64,000 nucleotides of DNA, taken from positions 744,001-808,000 of the forward strand of contig NZ_WING01000003.1 of assembly GCF_009793335.1 (NCBI RefSeq), written 5' to 3'. Made by a program: the position numbers and the translations under genes. Shown piece after piece: positions 8,371 to 16,279 of the stretch. How positions within the stretch are numbered: position 1 is the stretch's first letter; every line of letters begins with the position of its first letter. Source of the DNA: Actinomadura sp. J1-007 (GTDB lineage: Bacteria; Actinomycetota; Actinomycetes; Streptosporangiales; Streptosporangiaceae). The notes beneath the pieces are model-generated. The model did no database searches. It saw only the letters and a program-made list of their open reading frames with translations, and had not been told where the DNA came from.

Positions 8371-8412
8371 GGATCACACTCTCTGTGTTCGCGGCCCTGC
8401 ACAGCCCGACAA

Positions 8413-8431
8413 ATGTGTGCAGTGCATACAT
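8413..8431. promoter_or_regulatory. 19-bp near-perfect palindrome, probable TetR operator
   Basis: ATGTGTGCAGTGCATACAT pairs at 8 of 9 positions around a central G. It lies between the divergent tetR start (8370) and the broken reductase start (8463), the normal place for a TetR operator. Confidence 0.65.
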
Positions 8432-8462
8432 GATAGGCGCCGGCGGCCGGAAGGGGAAAGGG

Positions 8463-8597
8463 ATGACCAGCGAACCATTATCGCCGTTGTCCCTGCGCTG
8501 CGGACAGGTGCCGCCGTGTCCGACGCCGCGCCGTTGGAGTCGTTTCCCGAGTGGGCAGTGGCGGGGCACGGCTACCGCACAGGGCTGCCCACCGTGA
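8463..8597 (+). pseudogene. N-terminal remnant of an old yellow enzyme-type reductase
   Basis: A start with a GGGGAAAGG ribosome site encodes MTSEPLSPLSLRCGQV, which matches the usual opening of NADH:flavin oxidoreductases (PLTLRCG, normally followed by LPNRIAKAAM). Similarity stops after about 16 codons and the frame ends at residue 44. WHG-type TetR genes often sit opposite such reductases, which supports a decayed tetR/reductase pair. The identification rests on a short motif. Confidence 0.35.
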
Positions 8598-8660
8598 GGC
8601 GCCGCCGTAGTGAGCGGGTCCGCGCGACGGCGTTGGTGGGGCTGGGGATGTGTCGCGACT

Positions 8661-9143
8661 TCAGGGTGTGCACAGGTCGATGAAGGTCTGGCAGGGGGCG
8701 AGCGGTAGCGGAGCGGTGCCGTAGGTGAGCAGTCTTCCCTCTGGGCCTGGAATGCGGATGAGGCCGGCCAGGCTGCCGAAGAGTTCGTCCAGCGACTCGA
8801 TGAGTGTGGGGATGTGCTGTCGTTGCGGGCGCATCGCGGCGAGCGTTCGGCCGGCGCCGTCGATGAGGTGCCCGATGTTGGCTCCGTGGCCGCGCAAGGT
8901 GGTGGACACCCGGTCGCTGAGCTCTGCGGTGGTGTCCAGGAGCCGTGAGACTTCGTCGGGGTGCTCGTGGACGCTGGGGGCGCCCGGTCCGGTGCCGGTC
9001 AGGCCGTTCGACAGGGTGTGCAGGGACATGGCCACGTCGCCGGGAGAGATGGCGGACGCCAGTTTGTGGGCGGGGGCGGCGATGTCGGGCGGGTCGGCGA
9101 CGGGGGCCGTCCGGACGATGCGCGCGCCTTCGCGGAGCGCGGA
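8661..9143 (-). pseudogene. C-terminal fragment of an Mce-family protein
   Basis: About 160 codons resemble the C-terminal half of Mce proteins. They contain KLASAISPGDVAMSLHTLS, then LLDTTAELSDRVSTTLRGHG, a LIDGAGRTLAAMRPQRQ helix, and the ending IRIPGPEGRL...PLPLAPCQTFIDLCTP. The N-terminal Mce/MlaD beta domain and signal anchor are absent, and the frame upstream runs into the start region of the plus-strand tetR. Intact Mce proteins belong to lipid import operons; no mceA-F neighbours or YrbE permeases are here, so this is a stranded remnant. Confidence 0.65.
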
Positions 9144-9243
9144 GCCGGCGCCGCCGTTCCGGGCGAGGTCAGGGAGTCGGCGGGCGCGTAGTCTTGCGGG
9201 GATCGCCTGGTGGACGGCACCGGCGGGAGGAGGAGGCCGGGCC

Positions 9244-9909
9244 ATGCCCAAGCGCGCACCGGAGCGGGTCATGCGAGTGGTGCTGACCCGCGAGCTGATC
9301 GTGCACACCGCCGTGGACCTGGTCGAACGGGAGGGCGCCAAGGCGCTGTCGATGCGCGCGGTCGGGGCCGAACTGGGCGTGACCGCGATGGCCATGTACA
9401 ACCACGTGCCGAACAAGGAGGCGCTCGTTCGGGGCATCGCCGAGTACGTCATGGGGACGCTGGACCTGCCCGAGCCGAAGCCGGACGGCTGGCGGGCGGG
9501 CGCGCGCGAGCTGGCCCACGCCTTCCGCAGGACGGCCGACGAGTACCCGCGGTGCATGGCCCTGGTGGTGGTGAACAAGACGGCGCTCCCGGTCGGGCTG
9601 CGCGTCATCGAACGGGCTCTGGACCTCTGCGCCGCGGCGGGGCTGACGGGCGTCGAGCCGGTCCGCGTCGTGCGTGCGCTGATGGCCTACACGCTCGGCT
9701 CCCAGCTCCGCGAAGCGGGCCTGAAGAGGATCCTGCGGGAGAAGGAGGGGGACCTCACCGATGAACTGCGGCATCTGGAGGCCGCCGGGTTTCCGCACAT
9801 GGCCGTCCATCCCGCCGAAACGGCAGAGCACGATCCCGACGCGTCGTTCGACTTCGGTCTCGAACTGTTCCTGTCGGCGGTCGAGATGAGGGCGCGGCGC
9901 GCCGACTGA
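9244..9909 (+). CDS. TetR-family regulator (TetR_C type), copy A
   Basis: 221 aa. The HTH spans about 15-60 (LTRELIVHTAVDLVEREGAK, then TAMAMYNHVPNKEALV). The C-terminal domain is of the tetracycline-repressor-like class, ending FDFGLELFLSAVEMRA. The ATG at 9244 follows a GGAGGAGG ribosome site. It is convergent with, and similar over the whole length to, the TetR at 9931-10611. The pair probably arose by inverted duplication. Both lie just upstream of the alkane/fatty-acid operon. Confidence 0.9.
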   Translation: MPKRAPERVMRVVLTRELIVHTAVDLVEREGAKALSMRAVGAELGVTAMAMYNHVPNKEALVRGIAEYVMGTLDLPEPKPDGWRAGARELAHAFRRTADEYPRCMALVVVNKTALPVGLRVIERALDLCAAAGLTGVEPVRVVRALMAYTLGSQLREAGLKRILREKEGDLTDELRHLEAAGFPHMAVHPAETAEHDPDASFDFGLELFLSAVEMRARRAD

Positions 9910-9930
9910 CACCGGCGGCGGTCCGGGCGG

Positions 9931-10611
9931 TCAGACCTTGGACGCGCCGCGCGGGAGCCGGTCGAGCGCGCACAGCAGCATCTCCAGGCCGTACTCGAAA
10001 TCCGCGTCCGGATCCACCCGCATCAGCTCGTCGGCGAGTTCGACGACGCGGGGGATCTCGTCCAGATCGATCTCGGCGTCCGCGTCCAGGTGGTCTTCCG
10101 GCGGTCGGCCGGTCATCGAGAGCGCGCCTTCCTCCAGCATCTGCGCTCCGATCATGTAGGACATGAAGGCGCACAGCGCGTTCACGGCGGTGGCGGCGTC
10201 GAATCCGGCCGCCGCGAAGAGCGCCAGGGCCCGTTCCGCCGTCCGCCCTCCGGCCATCCGGCCGGCCGGGCTGGTGAGCACCAGGTGCATGCTGCGCGGG
10301 TAGCGGTGGGCGACGGCGCGGAAGGCGCCGGCCATGGCGCGGGCGTGCAGCTTCCAGTCCTGGTCCGGGCCGGCCTCGCGCTCGGGGACGTCCAGTCCCG
10401 CGAGGACGGACTCGGCCACGGCGGCCAGGAGTTCGTCCTTGTTCGGGACGTGGTTGTAGAGCGACATCACGCCGACGCCGAGCTCGGTGGCGATCTTGCG
10501 CATGGTCAGGGCCTTGGCCCCGTCCCGCTCGATGATCGCGATGGACGTCTGGACGATGAGCTCCCGGGTCAGCGGTCGCCGCTCGGCGTGATCGGCCGTC
10601 TTCTTCCCCAT
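9931..10611 (-). CDS. TetR-family regulator (TetR_C type), copy B
   Basis: 226 aa from the ATG at 10611 (a GTG at 10614 directly precedes it; GGAGAG at 7-base spacing favours the ATG). HTH about 15-60 (LTRELIVQTSIAIIERDGAK, VMSLYNHVPNKDELL); C-terminal ending FEYGLEMLLCALDRL. Divergent from the acyl-CoA synthetase/alkB operon, with the 43-bp promoter element at 10741-10783 in between. It is the best candidate to control that operon. Ligand unknown; fatty acyl-CoA or an alkane-derived acid would fit. Confidence 0.9.
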   Translation of the reverse strand: MGKKTADHAERRPLTRELIVQTSIAIIERDGAKALTMRKIATELGVGVMSLYNHVPNKDELLAAVAESVLAGLDVPEREAGPDQDWKLHARAMAGAFRAVAHRYPRSMHLVLTSPAGRMAGGRTAERALALFAAAGFDAATAVNALCAFMSYMIGAQMLEEGALSMTGRPPEDHLDADAEIDLDEIPRVVELADELMRVDPDADFEYGLEMLLCALDRLPRGASKV

Positions 10612-10740
10612 CACCGTTCTCTCCGGGTCGCCCGCCGGCCCGCGCCGTCACCGCGCGGCGGCCACGCGTGATCTCGCGTTCAACCATAGCCGTCCGGTGC
10701 CGCGGAGCGGCGGGCGGAGCCCGGGGGCCGGCCCCTCGAT

Positions 10741-10783
10741 GTTAGGTACGGCATAAATCTTGTTTACGTTGTACGTAACGTGG
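10741..10783. promoter_or_regulatory. 43-bp promoter element, copy 1 (alkane operon)
   Basis: It carries the perfect dyad TTACGT-TGT-ACGTAA (10764-10778) and the flanking block ATAAATCTT. The same 43-base arrangement occurs in reverse at 19368-19410, with 31 of 43 positions identical, including ATAAATCTT, TTTAC, GTACGTA and CGTGG. It lies 66 bases before the acyl-CoA synthetase start and in the divergent spacer next to tetR copy B. Confidence 0.7.
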
Positions 10784-10848
10784 CATGGTGGCCGTGACGG
10801 TGTCCCTGCGCACCGGCGCCCGTCGATGACCGGAAGTGGAGATCGCCC

Positions 10849-12399
10849 ATGGCCCAGCTCCTGCGACGTTTCGCCGAAGCCCGCCCGCACGAGCCGGCAC
10901 TGGTCGACGAGCGCGGAACGACCGGCTGGGCGGAGTTCGACGAGCGCGTGAACAGGGTCTCGAACGCGCTGCGCGACCTCGGGCTGGGAACGGGCGACGT
11001 CGTCGCGATCCACGCCGGGAACCGGCGCGAGCATTTCGAGGTGATGGCGGCGGCGAGCCACATCGGGCTCCGGTATGTGCTGCTCAACTGGCACTGGACC
11101 GCCGATGAGCTGGGCTACGTGCTGCGGGACGCGGGCGTTCGGGTGCTGTTCTCCGAATCCGAGTTCGCCTCGACGGTGACGCAGGCGGTGAACGGGCTCG
11201 ATTCGCTGGCGCGCGTGTCCTTCGACGACGGCATGAGCGGTTTCACCGGCTACGGCGACCTGGTCGCCGGTGCGTCGGCGGACGAGCCGGCGGAGCCGGT
11301 CATGGGTTCCCCGATGTTCTACACCTCGGGGACCACGGGGCGGCCCAAGGGCGTCAGCCGCAGGCTGTTCGACGCCGGCCTGCCGGCCGAGACGCTGGCG
11401 CTGGTCTCGGAGGTGTTCGCGCAGACCTTCCTCGTCCCCGAGGACGGGCGGACGCTGCTGGTCGGCCCGGTCTACCACTCGGCTCAGTGGCTGTTCTCCT
11501 TCATGCCGCTGATGGGAGGCCGGCCGGTCGTCATGCGCCGCGGGTTCGACCCGGCGGAGACGCTGCGGCTGATCGACCGGCACGTGATCACCAACGTGCA
11601 CCTGGTGCCGACCCAGTTCGTCCGGCTGCTGCGGCTGGACCCGTCCACCAGGCGCGCGTTCTCGGGGACGAGCCTGGCCGCGGTGTGGCACGGGGCCGCG
11701 CCCTGCGCGCCGACGGTCAAGCGGCAGATGATCGACTGGCTGGGCCCGGTGGTGCACGAGTACTACGGCTCCACCGAGGCGTCGGTGAACACGGTCATCA
11801 CCGCGGCCGAATGGCTGGAGAAGCCGGGGAGCGTCGGCCGTCCGCTGCCCACGACCGAGATCAGCGTGCTCCTGGAGGACGGTTCGCCCGCCGCCCCGGG
11901 GACGCCGGGAAAGATCTGGTTCCGCTACACCAGCGGCGACGACATCGAGTACTGGGGCGACGAGGAGAAGACCGCCTCGGTGCACGGCCACGGCGGCCTG
12001 TTCACCACGGGCGACATCGGCCACTTCGACGAGGACGGCTACCTGTTCCTGTCCGACCGCGCCATCGACATGATCATCAGTGGCGGGGTGAACATCTATC
12101 CCGCCGAGATCGAGGGCGTGCTGATCGCCCATCCGGCGGTCGCGGACGTGGCGGTGTTCGGAATACCGGACGAGGAGTTCGGGGAGCAGGTCAAAGCCGT
12201 CGTCCAGCCGACGGGCGACGCCTTCGAACGCGACGGGCTGGCCGAGGCGCTGCTCGCGCACTGCCGGGAGGCGCTCGCCGGCTACAAGGTCCCCCGTTCG
12301 GTCGACTTCGTCCCCCGCTTGCCGCGGACGCCGTCAGGCAAGCTCCCCAAACGCGTCCTGCGCGATCCGTACTGGCAGGAGAACGCCCGGCGCATCTGA
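10849..12399 (+). CDS. Acyl-CoA synthetase (AMP-forming, FadD type)
   Basis: 516 aa. Adenylate-forming motifs are all present: A3 phosphate loop YTSGTTGRPKGVS (about residues 158-170), A5 YYGSTEAS, A7 TTGDIGHFDEDGYLFLSDR, the hinge D/R region, and the C-terminal catalytic lysine in PSGKLPKR. It would activate a carboxylic acid with ATP and CoA. It is first in the operon with alkB and a double acyl-CoA dehydrogenase (30-base and 56-base gaps), so its substrate is probably the fatty acid formed after AlkB hydroxylation and further oxidation, or a long alkyl-chain acid. Confidence 0.92.
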   Translation: MAQLLRRFAEARPHEPALVDERGTTGWAEFDERVNRVSNALRDLGLGTGDVVAIHAGNRREHFEVMAAASHIGLRYVLLNWHWTADELGYVLRDAGVRVLFSESEFASTVTQAVNGLDSLARVSFDDGMSGFTGYGDLVAGASADEPAEPVMGSPMFYTSGTTGRPKGVSRRLFDAGLPAETLALVSEVFAQTFLVPEDGRTLLVGPVYHSAQWLFSFMPLMGGRPVVMRRGFDPAETLRLIDRHVITNVHLVPTQFVRLLRLDPSTRRAFSGTSLAAVWHGAAPCAPTVKRQMIDWLGPVVHEYYGSTEASVNTVITAAEWLEKPGSVGRPLPTTEISVLLEDGSPAAPGTPGKIWFRYTSGDDIEYWGDEEKTASVHGHGGLFTTGDIGHFDEDGYLFLSDRAIDMIISGGVNIYPAEIEGVLIAHPAVADVAVFGIPDEEFGEQVKAVVQPTGDAFERDGLAEALLAHCREALAGYKVPRSVDFVPRLPRTPSGKLPKRVLRDPYWQENARRI

Positions 12400-12429
12400 A
12401 CGAGAGGCGCTCGGTTCACAGGAGGTGCC

Positions 12430-13614
12430 ATGACAACGGCGAAGAATGACGCGCTCGGCGTCGAATGGGTCGACAAGAAGAAATACCTGTGGCTGCTGGG
12501 ATTGGTCGTCCCGCTGGCGCCCTTCATGGGCTGGGGGCTGGTCGAGGCGACCGGTTGGGGGGCGATGTGGTTCGTCATGCCCGTCCTGCTGGGCGTCCTC
12601 ACCCAGGTGCTGGACAAGATCTTCGGACAGGACTCCACGAACCCGCCGGAGAGCCTGCTGGCCTGGCTGGAGGACCAGCGCTACTACCGCTGGTGCACCT
12701 ACCTGTACGTGCCGTTGCAGTACGCGGGTCTGGTGCTGGCCGCCTGGACGTGGTCGCGTCCGGACGTCTCGGTCCTCGGCAAGATCGGCGTGGTCTTCAC
12801 CATCTCGCTCGTCGGCGGCATCGGCATCAACACCGCCCATGAACTGGGCCACAAGAAGGAGTCGGTGGAGCGCTGGATGTCGAAGGTCGTCCTGGCGCAG
12901 ACCGCCTACGGGCACTTCTACATCGAGCACAACCGCGGCCACCACGTCCGCGTGGCCACCCCCGAGGACCCGGCCAGCGCGCGGCTCGGCGAGAGCTTCT
13001 GGCGGTTCTGGCCCCGCAGCGTATGGGGCAGTCTGAAGTCGGCCTGGCGGCTGGAGAAGGCTCGGCTGGCACGCCTGGGGAAGGGCCCGTGGACGCCGCG
13101 CAACGACGTCCTCAATTCCTGGGCCATGACCGTCGTGCTGTTCGGCGCCCTGATCGGTGTCTTCGGCCTCGGCATCACTCCGTACCTGCTGTTGCAGGTT
13201 CCCCTTGGATTCACGGTGCTGGAACTCGCGAATTACGTGGAGCACTATGGCCTGCTCCGCCAGAAGACGGCCACGGGCCGTTACGAGCGCTGCACTCCCC
13301 GACACGCCTGGAACAGCAACACCATCGCCTCGAACATCCTGATCTACAACTTGCAGCGCCACAGCGACCATCACGCCAACCCGACCCGGCGATACCAGGC
13401 ACTGCGGCACTTCGACGAATCCCCGCAGTTGCCCGCCGGCTATTTCGTCATGTTCCGTCTCGCCCAGTTCCCCTGGTTGTGGCGGCGCGTGATGGACAAG
13501 CGGGTCATCGCCCACTACGGGGGCGACGCCTCGCTGGCGCACATCCAGCCCGGGAAGCACGCCCGCTACGGCGTCACCCCGCCCGGCTCGGAGACGGAGG
13601 AGATCACCGTGTGA
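12430..13614 (+). CDS. alkB: Alkane 1-monooxygenase (AlkB)
   Basis: 394 aa integral membrane non-haem diiron hydroxylase. Its histidine signatures are HELGHKK (137-143), EHNRGHHVRV (166-175), NYVEHYG (268-274) and LQRHSDHH (308-315). It has about six hydrophobic segments. The enzyme adds oxygen to terminal methyl groups of medium/long alkanes, using electrons from NAD(P)H through a rubredoxin reductase and rubredoxin. All three are encoded in this operon, so the electron chain is complete. AGGAGG precedes the ATG. No alcohol dehydrogenase for the next step is in the operon. Confidence 0.95.
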   Translation: MTTAKNDALGVEWVDKKKYLWLLGLVVPLAPFMGWGLVEATGWGAMWFVMPVLLGVLTQVLDKIFGQDSTNPPESLLAWLEDQRYYRWCTYLYVPLQYAGLVLAAWTWSRPDVSVLGKIGVVFTISLVGGIGINTAHELGHKKESVERWMSKVVLAQTAYGHFYIEHNRGHHVRVATPEDPASARLGESFWRFWPRSVWGSLKSAWRLEKARLARLGKGPWTPRNDVLNSWAMTVVLFGALIGVFGLGITPYLLLQVPLGFTVLELANYVEHYGLLRQKTATGRYERCTPRHAWNSNTIASNILIYNLQRHSDHHANPTRRYQALRHFDESPQLPAGYFVMFRLAQFPWLWRRVMDKRVIAHYGGDASLAHIQPGKHARYGVTPPGSETEEITV

Positions 13615-13670
13615 TCTGACCGGCTCGCATACCGATCACCGACAAGCGGTCTGAGAGAGGGATTGACGCG

Positions 13671-15872
13671 ATGGGCATCGGGCTGACCGAGGAGCATGAG
13701 GCGCTGGCCGAGTCGGTGCGCGGTTTCGCCGAGCGCTACGTTCCGGCGAGTGTCGTACGGGCGGCGTTGGAGGCCGATGAGGAGTCCAGGCCGCCGTTCT
13801 GGTCGGCTCTGGCCGAGCAGGGCCTGCTCGGGCTGCATCTGGAGGAGGAGCAGGGCGGGCAGGGCTACGGCCTGCTGGAGCTGGCGATCGTCGTGGAGGA
13901 GTTGGGTCGTGCCGCTGCGCCGGGTCCGTTCCTTCCGACGGTGCTGGCGAGCGCGGTGGTGGACGCCTCCAGCAACGCCAAGGCGCGCGCGGAGCTGCTG
14001 CCGGGGCTGGCGGACGGGTCGAGGACGGCGGCGGTGGCGCTGGACGCCGCATTGACCGGCCGCCGCGACGGCGGCGCGCTCGTCGTCGGCGGCACGGCCG
14101 CGACGGTGCTGGGCGCGGTGCTCGCCGACGTGGTCGTCCTGCCGGTCGCGACCGACGACGGCGAGCAGTGGGTCGCGGTCGACGCGTCCGCGCTGAAGGT
14201 CACGCCGGTCGAGAGCCTGGACCGGGTGCGGCGCGTCGCGACCGTCGAGGTTCCCGAGGTGGCGGTGGCCGCTGACCGGGTGCTGGACGGTGTGACCGGC
14301 GGCCGGGTCCGCGACCTGGCTGCGGCGTTGTTCGGTGCGGAGGCCGCGGGTCTGGCGGGCTGGCTGGTGGCGACGGCGTCGCAGTACGCCAAGGTGCGTG
14401 AGCAGTTCGGTCGTCCGATCGGGCAGTTCCAGGGGGTCAAGCACAAGGCCGCCCGGATGCTGATCCGGCTGGAGCAGGCCCGCGCCGCCGCGTGGGACGC
14501 GGCCCGTGCGCTGGACGAGGGGGCGAAGGAGGCCGGGTTCGCGGCCGCCGTGGCCGCGGTGGTCGCGGCGGACGCGGGGGTGCGCACGGCCCGGGACGCG
14601 ATCCAGATCCTGGGTGGGATCGGGTTCACCTGGGAGCACGACGTACACGTGTACCTGCGTCGGGCGCTGACGCTGCGGGCGCTGCTGGGGTCGTCTGAGG
14701 GCTGGGCGGCCAAGGTGGCGGGGCTGGCGCTGGACGGTGGGCGCCGCGAGGTGGAGCTGGAGCTGGACGAGGGCACCCAGCCGCTGCGTGAGCGCATCCG
14801 CGCCCAGGTCGCCGAGTTGGCGGCGATCAAGGACAAGAACGAGCTGAACGCCCGGATGGGCGACGACGGCTGGACCGTCCCGCACTTCCCCGAGCCGTGG
14901 GGCAAGGGCGCGGGCCCGGTCGAGCAGATCCTCATCCAGCAGGAGCTGAAGGCCGCCGGTGTGGCGGCACCAGATCTGAGGATCGGGACGTGGCTGGTGC
15001 CGTCGCTGGTCCGCTACGGGTCCGAGGAGCAGAAGGAGCGGTTCCTGCGGCCGACGCTGCGCGGGCAGATGGTGTGGTGCCAGCTGTTCTCCGAGCCCGG
15101 CGCCGGTTCGGACCTCGCGTCCCTGTCGATGAAGGCCGAACGCGTCGAGGGCGGCTGGAAGCTCACCGGCCAGAAGATCTGGACGACCGTCGCCCAGTTC
15201 GCCGACTGGGGCTTCTGCATCGCCCGCACGGACCCGGACGCGCCCAAGCACGACGGCATCACCTACTTCCTGGTCGACATGAAATCGCCGGGCGTGGACG
15301 TGCGGCCGCTGCGGGAGCTGACCGGTGACGCGCTGTTCAACGAGGTGTTCCTGGACGGGGTGTTCGTTCCGGACGACCGCGTGGTCGGCGAGGTGGACCA
15401 GGGCTGGCAGGTCGCCCGCAACACCCTGTCCAACGAGCGCGTCTCCATCTCCACTGGAAGCGGCATCGGGATGGGCGTGCCGGAGCTGCTGAGGTTCTTC
15501 GCCGGCCGCGACCGCGACCCGGTCACCACCGCGGAGATCGGACGGCTGGTGGCGCAGGGCCAGTCGATCGACCTGCTCGGGCTGCGCACCACGTTGAAAC
15601 AGCTGAGCGGCGTGGAGCCGGGCGCCGAGGCGAGCGTCCGCAAACTGCTCGGCGTGCAGTTCAACCAGGACGTCGCCGACTACTGCTGGGCGGCCCAGGG
15701 CACGGCCGCGACCACCGAGGTGCCGATGGCCGAGAGCGGCATCGTCGCGCGCGCGATGCTGTTCAGCCGCGCGATGACGATCTACGGCGGCACCACCGAG
15801 GTGCAGCTCAACATCATCGGCGAACGCCTCCTCGGCCTCCCCCGCGACCCCGAACCCAAGGCGCGGCCGTGA
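13671..15872 (+). CDS. Fused double acyl-CoA dehydrogenase (FadE type)
   Basis: 733 aa, about twice the usual length. Residues 1 to about 350 form one ACAD unit (WSALAEQGLLGLHLEEEQGG, then QILGGIGFTWEHDVHVYLRR). Residues 365-733 form a second (WCQLFSEPGAGSDLASLSMK, then MTIYGGTTEVQLNIIGERLL). Fused ACADs are known in actinobacteria, for example mycobacterial FadE34 acting on CoA-activated sterol side chains. The second unit has YGGT where medium-chain enzymes have YEGT with the catalytic Glu, so the base must come from elsewhere or this half is structural. In this operon it would do the first beta-oxidation step after the acyl-CoA synthetase. Confidence 0.88.
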   Translation: MGIGLTEEHEALAESVRGFAERYVPASVVRAALEADEESRPPFWSALAEQGLLGLHLEEEQGGQGYGLLELAIVVEELGRAAAPGPFLPTVLASAVVDASSNAKARAELLPGLADGSRTAAVALDAALTGRRDGGALVVGGTAATVLGAVLADVVVLPVATDDGEQWVAVDASALKVTPVESLDRVRRVATVEVPEVAVAADRVLDGVTGGRVRDLAAALFGAEAAGLAGWLVATASQYAKVREQFGRPIGQFQGVKHKAARMLIRLEQARAAAWDAARALDEGAKEAGFAAAVAAVVAADAGVRTARDAIQILGGIGFTWEHDVHVYLRRALTLRALLGSSEGWAAKVAGLALDGGRREVELELDEGTQPLRERIRAQVAELAAIKDKNELNARMGDDGWTVPHFPEPWGKGAGPVEQILIQQELKAAGVAAPDLRIGTWLVPSLVRYGSEEQKERFLRPTLRGQMVWCQLFSEPGAGSDLASLSMKAERVEGGWKLTGQKIWTTVAQFADWGFCIARTDPDAPKHDGITYFLVDMKSPGVDVRPLRELTGDALFNEVFLDGVFVPDDRVVGEVDQGWQVARNTLSNERVSISTGSGIGMGVPELLRFFAGRDRDPVTTAEIGRLVAQGQSIDLLGLRTTLKQLSGVEPGAEASVRKLLGVQFNQDVADYCWAAQGTAATTEVPMAESGIVARAMLFSRAMTIYGGTTEVQLNIIGERLLGLPRDPEPKARP

Positions 15873-15936
15873 GACGCCGCGTCCCTCTGCCCGTCTACCG
15901 CGATCTGCCGTCCACCACGATTCCCAGAGAGCCGGC

Positions 15937-16095
15937 ATGACCTACCGCTGTCCCGTCTGCGACTACGAGTACGACGAGGAGGCCGGGGAGCCCCGCGAGG
16001 GCTTCCCGCCGGGAACCGCTTGGGCGGACGTCCCCGATGACTGGTGCTGCCCCGACTGCGGCGTCCGCGAGAAGATCGATTTCGAGAAGGTGTGA
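15937..16095 (+). CDS. Rubredoxin, AlkG1-like
   Basis: 52 aa. Two CxxC knuckles, CPVCDYEYDEE and CCPDCGVRE, bind one iron. Compared with the next gene it has one extra residue (Arg) after the second CxxCG (CGVREKIDF against CGAAKADF). That insertion is reported to mark AlkG1-type rubredoxins, which do not support AlkB in heterologous tests. Its own role in alkane operons is unsettled. The gap to the next rubredoxin is only 4 bases. Confidence 0.93.
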   Translation: MTYRCPVCDYEYDEEAGEPREGFPPGTAWADVPDDWCCPDCGVREKIDFEKV

Positions 16096-16099
16096 AGGA

Positions 16100-16279
16100 A
16101 TGGAATACCGCGTCTGGGAATGCATGGTCTGCGGCTTCGTCTACGACGAGGCCGAGGGCTGGCCCGAAGAGGACATCCCGCCGGGCACCCGCTGGGAGGA
16201 CATCCCCGACGACTGGTCCTGCCCCGAGTGCGGCGCGGCCAAGGCGGACTTCCGGATGACCGAGATCAGCCGTGCCTGA
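16100..16279 (+). CDS. Rubredoxin, AlkG2-like electron donor to AlkB
   Basis: 59 aa with the rubredoxin signatures CMVCGFVYDEAEG and DDWSCPECGAAKADF. Lacking the Arg insertion, it falls with AlkG2-type rubredoxins, which can pass electrons to AlkB. GAAGG, overlapping the previous stop, serves as ribosome site. Its stop overlaps the GTG of the reductase gene by 8 bases, so translation is coupled. Confidence 0.94.
   Translation: MEYRVWECMVCGFVYDEAEGWPEEDIPPGTRWEDIPDDWSCPECGAAKADFRMTEISRA

Noticed and set aside
8369..8683. Plus-strand frame overlapping the TetR operator
   Set aside because: No ribosome site or domain; starts inside the tetR start region.
13566..15938. Long minus-strand frame opposite the double acyl-CoA dehydrogenase
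   Set aside because: Composition is Arg/His/Gln-rich with no motif; the plus-strand gene is certain.
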